A stretch of 64,000 bases of DNA, from NCBI GenBank assembly GCA_963676355.1, contig OY781093.1, forward strand, positions 1,116,001-1,180,000. Reading direction: 5' to 3'. Below, one piece after another: positions 57,080 to 64,000 of the stretch; position 1 is the stretch's first letter; every line of letters starts with the position of its first letter. The notes below the pieces were generated by a model that made no database searches, was not told where the DNA came from, and saw nothing but the letters and a program-made list of their open reading frames with translations. The DNA comes from JAGLOK01 sp963676355 (GTDB lineage: Bacteria; Bacillota; Clostridia; Christensenellales; UMGS416). The position numbers were made by a program, and so were the translations under genes.

Positions 57080-57109
57080 AAGGGATGGGCAAATGTCCAT
57101 CCCTTTTTT
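57080..57109 (+). terminator. Rho-independent terminator after DeoR gene
   Basis: Stem AAGGGATGG / CCATCCCTT (57080-57088 with 57097-57105) and a T6 tail. Confidence 0.9.
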
Positions 57110-57756
57110 GCAAAACTTCAAGTAAAAGAGGTGAATGATCCGATTAGTTGGCTGAAGTAAGCTTTGTGTACACAATAGTCGATGCTAGAGAGTATAGAAG
57201 CGCTTTAACCACGAAGGAATGAGTCACATTAAGGGCTATTTATACAATATGCAATCGGAGTGAAGCTATATTGGTGCTGCGATAGTTGATGAAGATGACG
57301 CGTTGGTAAATTTACATATTGAAGATAGCAACGGGTGTACATTGGGTGAAGGCGTAATGGATTTAGATACCATTATAATTGTGCTTTGAATAGGATATAA
57401 TAAAGAAGGGACAACCGTTGAACTGGGGCGGGGATCCCTTAACCTGCGATGAATTGCAGATCGGTCGCAAAAGCCTTGTATGATTTGGTAAACTGGATTA
57501 TTTTTTATTTTAGGGAGTGGGAACAAACATTACTTAAGCTATAGTACATTCACCAAAAATAAGTATGGTGCAATACAAAATGGAGATGAAAAGGAATATA
57601 ATGTAGAAATGCTTAGCTAGTTTGCTTAAGTTCTGCAGATTTAGAGCAGTGGTTTTTGGTATAGTATATTAGTGATGTTAATATATTTGGATGTACATTG
57701 AGCAAAATATTATCATATGAATAATATCAAAAATACAAACAGGAAAAGGGAAATGT
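57110..57756. other. Intergenic region with a decayed frame
   Basis: No intact gene. A plus-strand frame from about 57273 reads IVDEDDALVNLHIEDSNG and continues to a TGA at 57387-57389, then resumes with further stops, as in an eroded coding sequence I cannot identify. A short ribosome binding site (AAAAGGGAAA) for the next gene lies just before 57757. Confidence 0.35.
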
Positions 57757-59022
57757 ATGCAAGATAAAATTGCAGCAATTAAAAAGGACAAACTTATACT
57801 GAAATTCTGTTTTTATGGATTTCTGAAAAATCTTAAGTTTTTTGAACCGTTTTTAATAATATATCTGTTAAATTCTAGGCTGTCATTATTCAAAATAGGT
57901 GTTTTATATTCAATAAGAGAAATAATGAATTATATTTTTGAAATACCTTCCGGTATTTTTGCTGACCATTACGGAAAGAAAACCGAACTTTATTTATGCT
58001 TTTCGCTATATATATTATCATTTGTGATGTTTTTTATCGGCGGCACGTTTGGGGCTTTTATTATAGCAATGGTGCTTTTTGGAATGGGAGAGGCTTTTCG
58101 GTCAGGAACTCATAAAGCGATAATAATGACCTATTTAGAAGAAAAAGATTGGTTTTCGCTCAAAACTTTAGTGTATGGCAGAACAAGGGCATATTCATTG
58201 ATAGGCTCTTCAATTTCCGCTTTTGCATCTATTATATTTGTACTAAGTTTTAGCAACTTAAAAATGCTTTTCCTTCTTTGCATTATTCCTTATATTTTAG
58301 ACTTTATGCTAATAGCGTCATATCCAAAAAGATTCAATGAAAAGCATGAAAATAAATTCAGCCTTAGGATATTTGTGAAGAAAAGCGTAGCACAGCTTAA
58401 GGGTATAACCAAAAACAAAACGATTATGAAAACTGTAACCTCTTCTTCCTTGTTTGACGCGATATTCAAGAGCATAAAAGATTATATCCAGCCTATTTTG
58501 CAGGCTATAATTTTAGGCTCATCTGTATCACTGCTTTCAAATCTGGGAGCTGATGATGAGCTCAAAGTTTATTTGGGAATCGTATATGGTGCACTATATA
58601 TATTAAGTTCACTTGCATCAAGGAATGTATATAGATTAAGAAATTTAAAGTCATCGAGATTTTTGATGAACATGTTTTTTGATGTTTTAGCTGTAGCGTT
58701 CATACTTTTATCAATCTTCATGAAGCTAAACGCAGCATATATTATCGTATTGCTGTATTTCATTATTTATATAGTAAAAGATGCTCGCCGACCATTATTT
58801 GTTGATGTCATTGGTGACTGTATGGCTAAAAAAGAAAGGGTGACAGTTCTATCAATAGAAAGCCAATTTAAAGCACTGTTTATGGCGATATTTGCTCCTG
58901 TATGTGGTTTTATAGCCGATAAGTTTTCAATATCTGTTTTATTTTTAATCTTAGGTGCGGTTTTCATAGTGGTTAATAGATTTGTAAGTATTAAAAAGCA
59001 AGATTGCCTAGTTGAACAATAA
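57757..59022 (+). CDS. MFS transporter
   Basis: 421-residue membrane protein with about twelve predicted segments. The loop IPSGIFADHYGKKTELYLC contains the conserved GxxaDxxGrk motif of major facilitators. It belongs to the group of poorly characterised MFS proteins common in Firmicutes. Codon use is AT-rich like the surroundings. It stands alone and no substrate can be inferred. Confidence 0.85.
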   Translation: MQDKIAAIKKDKLILKFCFYGFLKNLKFFEPFLIIYLLNSRLSLFKIGVLYSIREIMNYIFEIPSGIFADHYGKKTELYLCFSLYILSFVMFFIGGTFGAFIIAMVLFGMGEAFRSGTHKAIIMTYLEEKDWFSLKTLVYGRTRAYSLIGSSISAFASIIFVLSFSNLKMLFLLCIIPYILDFMLIASYPKRFNEKHENKFSLRIFVKKSVAQLKGITKNKTIMKTVTSSSLFDAIFKSIKDYIQPILQAIILGSSVSLLSNLGADDELKVYLGIVYGALYILSSLASRNVYRLRNLKSSRFLMNMFFDVLAVAFILLSIFMKLNAAYIIVLLYFIIYIVKDARRPLFVDVIGDCMAKKERVTVLSIESQFKALFMAIFAPVCGFIADKFSISVLFLILGAVFIVVNRFVSIKKQDCLVEQ

Positions 59023-59627
59023 AGAGAATAGAAAATGGATAGCAAAACATACAATTAGAAATTATTAGAAAGATAACGATTATTGGCGCAGCGGTCACTG
59101 TGCTTTAGGCTACCGATAAAATTTTAGTAGGAAGTATGATTGCGAGCCAGTCGTAGGTTGTGGACGACATTCATTCTCTTTTATATCTGAAAACGGAAGC
59201 TGTTGTAATAATATTTTTGTAATAAGTGAGCTAGAGCACTGAAATTGGTTTTAGTACACCTGGCACAGACAGAGTTACGGCTTATAGTATTAATTATTTA
59301 TTATTCGGTTTTGAAAAAAATATTCAAGGGCGATCTGTTTATTGCTTACAAATAAGATTACTTGTATTGCCATACGTTAATCATATATCAATAGCAATGA
59401 TAAGTCCCATAAGATTTACTTCGCTTAGTATTTTGCAAAATTCTATTATACATTGAGATAGTCATGAATTTGTGATTGAATATTCAAAAATTTTGTATAA
59501 AATTTACTATTATTTGGGTATAAATATCGACACAATTTTGAAAGAAAATTTGCGCTAAAGTTTCATATGGTTGATTATACAGATATGCAAACAAACTCTT
59601 AAACTGTGTCTTTGTTAATTCAAAGTA
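59023..59627. other. Intergenic region with a PfkB-kinase-like remnant
   Basis: The plus strand at 59073-59156 reads ITIIGAAVTVL, stop, ATDKILVGSMIASQS, stop. This resembles the N-terminal start of PfkB-family sugar kinases (ITVIGAAVxDVLA type) with two stops. Nothing recognisable continues downstream. The rest is AT-rich without features. Confidence 0.35.
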
Positions 59628-61001
59628 TTAAGTAATATTTATCCCAAGATTATTAATTTCTTCCAATAAAGAATCTTCGTCATCTTTGTCATCTAACCCT
59701 TCGGCGGCAGAAGGAGTAAAAATAGTATGCAATGTGTAAAATAGAATTTTAAGGTCCAAAAGAAGAGAATAATTATTGACATAATACAAGTCAAAGCGCA
59801 GCTTATCTTCGAATGTTGTATTATATTTCCCCATAGTTTGAGCTAGGCCTGTAATTCCTGCTTTAACAAGAGTTCTATATGCAAACTCAGGGATGTCATT
59901 GATTGTTTTTGATATAAGCTCAGGTCTTTCGGGTCTAGGCCCTATCACTGACATATCTCCTTTTAATACGTTGAGAAATTGAGGTACTTCATCGATTCTT
60001 GTTGAGCGCAGGAATTTACCTACCTTAGTTACTCTTTTATCATTGCTTTTTGCCAAAACTGGTCCAGTTTTATTTTCTGCATTCTCTTTCATAGTTCTAA
60101 ATTTGTACACCATAAATTCTTGGTTGCCTTTAGTTAATCTTTTTTGAGCGTAAATTATTTTTCCGTGATCATTTATTTTTATTAGAATACTTACAAAAAG
60201 AATTAATGGAGATAGAATTAAAAGAGCAAACCCGGAAAATAATATGTCGAAAACCCGCTTTATTATTCGAACTTCCAGATCCATCTTTATTTTCATATCA
60301 TAAAACATTATGTCGTTTATATTAATGAATTTGCCACTATTTATTAAAATATCGGTAAAAGATGGAATTAGTTTACAGTCCTTATTGTTAACTGCGCAAT
60401 ACTCCATAATTTCTGTTTTTCTTTTACAAGATGAATCAATAATAACTTGGCTATTTTTTGAAATATATTCAAATAGATTATTATTATTTTCTTCTAATAT
60501 ATAATTAACTTTAAAGATAGAATTCTTTTTATTATATGCTTTTAGAAATAGTTTTGCTCCGTCTAAATGGTTTTTCCCTATTATTATACAATCAATAGGT
60601 TTTACCAGAGAGCGATAAATCTTATAAATTAAGAGCTTCACAAGTAAAAAAGATGGAATTTGAATAATAAGAGCATAAAAAATTGTTCTCCGCCAAATTC
60701 CTATACCTTTAATTAAAAAGTCGGTAATTACAGAAAAAATTGCGATTAATGGTAAGCATATTAGTAAATAAAATACTATAAGCGAAAATTCTTTTTGCCC
60801 GCACTTATATATCTTAAAAGTTAATAAGAAAATCAAAGAAAGAAATGTTATGTAAATAAGAGAAACAATTATGCCTTCAGGAATTCCGTTTTGGAATATT
60901 TCAGGTCGTTGAATAATAAAACCTAAATAATATGAAATATCAATAATTAAAATATCAATTATTATCTGTGTGACGTAGAACCATCTGTTTCTTAATATCA
61001 T
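59628..61001 (-). CDS. WcaJ-type undecaprenyl-phosphate sugar phosphotransferase
   Basis: 457-residue priming glycosyltransferase. Four or five N-terminal membrane segments are followed by a Rossmann-like domain and the C-terminal bacterial sugar-transferase domain (from about residue 245), with VFDILFSGFALLILSPLIL, YKFRTMKENAE, LRSTRIDEVPQFLNVLKGDM and IGPRPERPEL. It transfers a sugar phosphate to undecaprenyl phosphate to start a repeat unit. It could prime the polysaccharide whose other genes lie at 27-37 kb, although it is more than 20 kb away and on the opposite strand. Confidence 0.95.
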   Translation of the reverse strand: MILRNRWFYVTQIIIDILIIDISYYLGFIIQRPEIFQNGIPEGIIVSLIYITFLSLIFLLTFKIYKCGQKEFSLIVFYLLICLPLIAIFSVITDFLIKGIGIWRRTIFYALIIQIPSFLLVKLLIYKIYRSLVKPIDCIIIGKNHLDGAKLFLKAYNKKNSIFKVNYILEENNNNLFEYISKNSQVIIDSSCKRKTEIMEYCAVNNKDCKLIPSFTDILINSGKFININDIMFYDMKIKMDLEVRIIKRVFDILFSGFALLILSPLILFVSILIKINDHGKIIYAQKRLTKGNQEFMVYKFRTMKENAENKTGPVLAKSNDKRVTKVGKFLRSTRIDEVPQFLNVLKGDMSVIGPRPERPELISKTINDIPEFAYRTLVKAGITGLAQTMGKYNTTFEDKLRFDLYYVNNYSLLLDLKILFYTLHTIFTPSAAEGLDDKDDEDSLLEEINNLGINIT

Positions 61002-61858
61002 CTTGTATTTCCTACAAATACCTATCCATTATTATATTAAATTTGAATTAAATATAACATAATATATATCTTACTTCAATTCCAATAGATGTATTTTCTG
61101 ATATCGGATTTCTAGTATATCAACTTACTTATTGACGGTTTAGTATATTTGTAGAAAAATACAGGTACTTACAAGATTATAAAACTAATATCAACAATTA
61201 ATAGTTTTTGCTCATATTTGAATAATAAATAGAGTTATTATTATTTATTATGATAATAATTGAGAAACTTATCTTTGTGAGATTGTTTTGTCTTCCTGAT
61301 TAATTATTGATCAGGTGAAACTAAGTCATTAAAACAGTGAGTGATTAAACATAATTATAATTTGATTATCGGTGTTACAAACTGTGCTACATCAGTTATT
61401 CGTTGTTCATTAGAATTATTAGTTCGGAAGTTCTGATTTATTAGATTATTTGCTAACTACTTATTATAGCTCTTGCCATTATATGAATTATGTTTTCCTT
61501 TTAGTAGTGTGTGTGATTTCTGACGAATGTTTTGACTATAGTTTTTCAAATAAATTTTTCTCTTAGGAAGATTTGCATAGCTAATTTTGCTTTCACTAAC
61601 AAGAGAAAATAATATCACGTCAAAATTGTACTTATAACGAATAGAAACCATTTTTTTAACAAATTGCGCAGGATTAATCATGTATTATGAAACATAGGCG
61701 CTTGCAACATTGTTTCAGTGCCTTATAATATATAGTATATGAGCTGCTTTGACATATATTTGTAAATTGATACATGTGGGATGGAGTGCTTGAAATTGAG
61801 TCGCCTGATTTAAAATAAAAAATTAAATAAAACTAACGTATGCTTTGAGAGAATAGAT
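61002..61858. other. Long AT-rich intergenic region
   Basis: About 850 very AT-rich bases. A 74-codon minus-strand frame (61457-61681) begins NPAQFVKKMVSI and recalls HPr-like proteins only faintly; with no ribosome binding site I do not call it. A short inverted repeat CCTGAT/ATCAGG lies near 61296-61316. Confidence 0.4.
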
Positions 61859-62884
61859 ATGATTTTAGAAGATAATTTATTAACAAGCACAAAAAAGTCA
61901 GCGAAGATTATGGTTGTTGATGATAATTTGTCTAATATTCTGCTCATAAAGCGTATTTTAGAGGTAAACGGATATAAAAACATCAAAGGGATATCTAATC
62001 CAGCTGAAGTGCTTGATGAGTATAAAAAATGGCAGCCGGATATAATACTTTTGGACTTATTGATGCCGGACATTAATGGGCTTGATATACTTGATCAGAT
62101 AAACAACATTAGGAGCAAACAATATCTCCCTGTTATAATGCTAACTGCAGACAATAATATGGACAACAGGTTAAAAGCGCTTAGTCTAGGAGTTAATGAC
62201 TATCTTAGCAAACCGTTTAATGCAGTAGAGTTGTTGGCGAGAGTTGAAAACCTTATAAGAATAAAAGCGTCTATGGATCAGGCAATGGCAACAGAAGTTG
62301 CATTTTTGCAGGCTCAGATAAAGCCTCACTTTTTATTTAACACTTTAAATACGATCTCATATTTATGTGATACAGACCCTAAAGAGGCGAGTGCCTTAAT
62401 AGATGATTTTTCAGAGTATCTGCGTCAGAGTTTTGATTTAAAGAATCTTGAAACACATATCCCTATAGATAAAGAGCTTAAGCTTGTTAATGCATATGTG
62501 AAAATTCAAAAAGCACGATTTCAGGAAAGAATAGGTTTTGATATGAATGCAGAATGTGCGAAAAACATATCAGTACCTCCGCTTTGCATACAGCCGCTTG
62601 TTGAAAACGCGTTCAAACATGGATTGAAAAAGAGCATGAATGTTTCAGTTAAAGTGCTATTTAATCAGGTGGATGAGGGCACACTGATTTCTATAAAGGA
62701 TAATGGATGTGGAATAGAAAAAGATAAATTGGAAACAATATTGATACGATCAGAGGGTAAGGGAATTGGACTGTGGAATATAGATGCTCGACTACAGAAA
62801 TACTATGGACAAGGGCTCAAAGTTAAAAGTGAAGCTGGACAAGGAACCGAAATTTCGTTTGTAATACCATTTGAGGATGAATGA
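61859..62884 (+). CDS. Cytosolic hybrid: receiver domain plus histidine kinase
   Basis: 341-residue protein. An N-terminal receiver domain (about 15-130) has the phosphoacceptor D66 in DIILLDLLMP. A His_kinase domain of the LytS/YesM type follows, with IKPHFLFNTL (H157), and then a HATPase domain with VENAFKHG, DNGCGI and GIGLWNI. There is no membrane segment, so the signal comes through phosphorylation of its own receiver. The stop overlaps the next gene, whose product is its likely target. Confidence 0.88.
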   Translation: MILEDNLLTSTKKSAKIMVVDDNLSNILLIKRILEVNGYKNIKGISNPAEVLDEYKKWQPDIILLDLLMPDINGLDILDQINNIRSKQYLPVIMLTADNNMDNRLKALSLGVNDYLSKPFNAVELLARVENLIRIKASMDQAMATEVAFLQAQIKPHFLFNTLNTISYLCDTDPKEASALIDDFSEYLRQSFDLKNLETHIPIDKELKLVNAYVKIQKARFQERIGFDMNAECAKNISVPPLCIQPLVENAFKHGLKKSMNVSVKVLFNQVDEGTLISIKDNGCGIEKDKLETILIRSEGKGIGLWNIDARLQKYYGQGLKVKSEAGQGTEISFVIPFEDE

Positions 62885-63978
62885 TGAAAAAAGCAATTAT
62901 AATAGACGATGAACGAGCTGCGGTAAATAAATTAAAAAATCTATTAGAAGATATAGGTATTATTGACGTATCAAAAACATTCATTGATGCTCTTGAAGTG
63001 GAAGATTACGTTAAAAATAATAATGTTGATGTAGCGCTTGTTGATATTGAAATGCCAAATATAACGGGAATAGAGCTTGCAGATAGACTCTTAGAAATAA
63101 ACAGCTCTATCCACATAATATTTGTTACAGCGTACAGTGAGTTTGCAGTTGAGGCATTTCGTCTAAATGCTTTGGACTATCTGCTTAAGCCAGTAAACAA
63201 GCAAAGACTAAAAAAAGCTATAGAGCGCATACCCAAAATAGAAGAGATAGGAGATAAAGAGAAAACAGTTTCAGTTAGTTGCTTTGGTAAATTCAAAGTT
63301 GAAGTTGATAGCGAGCAGATTAAATTTCGCACAGCAAAAGCTGAAGAACTGTTTGCATATTTAGTTACAAGCAACGAAAAGCCCGTAAGTCGCAATAACA
63401 TAATGGATATGTTCTGGGAGGACTATGACGGCGACAGAGCGCTCATTTTATTTAATACTACGCTTCACTATCTTAAAAAGGCTTTTATAAATAAAGGTGT
63501 CAAGCTTAAAATAGAGTTTCTTCGAGGCTCATATATATTGAAAATGATGGATATAGATTGTGATATAATAAAATTTGAAAAAATAATTAACGAAACGAAA
63601 GAAATTACAAATAGTAATATAGGTGATGCAAGGGATGCATTGTCTTTATATGTTGGAAATTTTCTTGAGCAAAATGATTATATATGGGCAATGCAGAAAC
63701 AGCATGACATTAAAACGGCGTATATAAGATTAGTTCTTAATATTTGTGATTATTATAGAGAACAGAAAAGAGAATCTGATATCATAGCATTAATACAAAA
63801 AGCATTGGTATATGATCATGTAAATAAGTATCTTAATTTTAAACTAATCGAGGCTTCTTATTTAAACAATGACATAGCCTCTATGAAAAAACATTATGAC
63901 GTGTATAAGGAGAGGTTGTTTTTAGAATATGGAGTAGAGCCGGCAAAAGAATATGAGAGCTTAATGAGTAAGGTCTGA
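62881..63978 (+). CDS. Response regulator with OmpR-like wHTH and BTAD domain (SARP type)
   Basis: 365-residue regulator: receiver domain with D55 in VALVDIEMP, then a winged-helix domain (about 130-220, beginning VSCFGKFKVEV) and a C-terminal bacterial transcriptional activator domain of helical repeats (about 230-365). This layout is found in single-component SARP-like activators and in some Clostridia beside REC-histidine-kinase hybrids. GAGGA lies before ATG 62881, which overlaps the upstream stop. Targets are not visible in the window. Confidence 0.88.
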   Translation: MMKKAIIIDDERAAVNKLKNLLEDIGIIDVSKTFIDALEVEDYVKNNNVDVALVDIEMPNITGIELADRLLEINSSIHIIFVTAYSEFAVEAFRLNALDYLLKPVNKQRLKKAIERIPKIEEIGDKEKTVSVSCFGKFKVEVDSEQIKFRTAKAEELFAYLVTSNEKPVSRNNIMDMFWEDYDGDRALILFNTTLHYLKKAFINKGVKLKIEFLRGSYILKMMDIDCDIIKFEKIINETKEITNSNIGDARDALSLYVGNFLEQNDYIWAMQKQHDIKTAYIRLVLNICDYYREQKRESDIIALIQKALVYDHVNKYLNFKLIEASYLNNDIASMKKHYDVYKERLFLEYGVEPAKEYESLMSKV

Positions 63979-64000
63979 CAAATCTGTGTTAAGTGTCTGT

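Noticed and set aside
61457..61681. 74-codon minus-strand frame with faint HPr resemblance
   Set aside because: The similarity is limited to a few positions, the phosphorylatable His region is missing, and there is no ribosome binding site.
1..64000. CRISPR arrays, tRNA or rRNA genes, prophage genes
   Set aside because: No regularly spaced repeats, cloverleaf sequences, rRNA segments or phage structural genes were seen on reading the window.

Overview
The window looks like a chromosomal segment of an anaerobic, plant-polysaccharide-degrading low-G+C Firmicute, most likely class Clostridia. The evidence is a butyrate kinase gene, strong AGGAGG-type ribosome binding sites, consensus sigma-A promoters, YesM/YesN-type two-component regulators, lipoprotein solute-binding proteins with ABC permeases but no local ATPase, and many oligosaccharide-active enzymes. 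No rRNA, tRNA, CRISPR array or intact mobile element was seen.

Layout. (1) 1-12.6 kb: a YicI-type GH31 alpha-xylosidase, two LplB/YtcP-type ABC permeases, a solute-binding lipoprotein, a YesM sensor kinase, a YesN response regulator and a second, paralogous solute-binding lipoprotein. (2) 13.1-26.1 kb: a LacI regulator with its own promoter, then an operon for an FGGY kinase, a GH5-like clan-A hydrolase, an L-fucose-isomerase-like protein, two ABC permeases and a lipoprotein. A ceramidase-like hydrolase, butyrate kinase and a broken phosphate butyryltransferase pseudogene follow. (3) 26.1-26.6 kb: decayed pieces of an IS3-family element. (4) 26.7-36.8 kb: a very AT-rich surface-polysaccharide region with DUF2304 plus GT2, a second GT2, two hexapeptide acyltransferases, a Wzx-type flippase, rfbA/rfbC/rfbB, a 6-deoxy-talose-dehydrogenase-like oxidoreductase and a DUF6020-like membrane protein. 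(5) 36.8-38.1 kb: a gene-free stretch with a decayed reading frame.

(6) 38.1-52.4 kb: an oligosaccharide (acetyl or acyl ester) uptake and de-esterification locus. It has a CE1-like esterase, a divergent LacI regulator, a five-gene Dpp/Opp-type ABC transporter, an MFS permease and two further alpha/beta-hydrolase proteins, one with a dead N-terminal domain and one lacking the nucleophile serine. A MATE pump and another alpha/beta hydrolase lie on the minus strand. (7) 53.1-57.1 kb: a polyol dehydrogenase, a GH43 beta-xylosidase and a DeoR regulator. (8) 57.7-64 kb: an MFS protein, a WcaJ-type priming glycosyltransferase, and a cytosolic REC-histidine-kinase hybrid followed by a REC-wHTH-BTAD regulator.

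The genes fit a cell that imports xylan- or xyloglucan-type oligosaccharides, strips esters and side chains inside the cell (GH31, GH43, esterases), and feeds the products to isomerase/kinase or dehydrogenase routes. Each locus has its own local regulator. Two LacI regulators have recurring palindromic motifs at the promoters they probably control. Several gaps carry decayed genes or IS fragments, so the region has undergone repeated insertion and loss.
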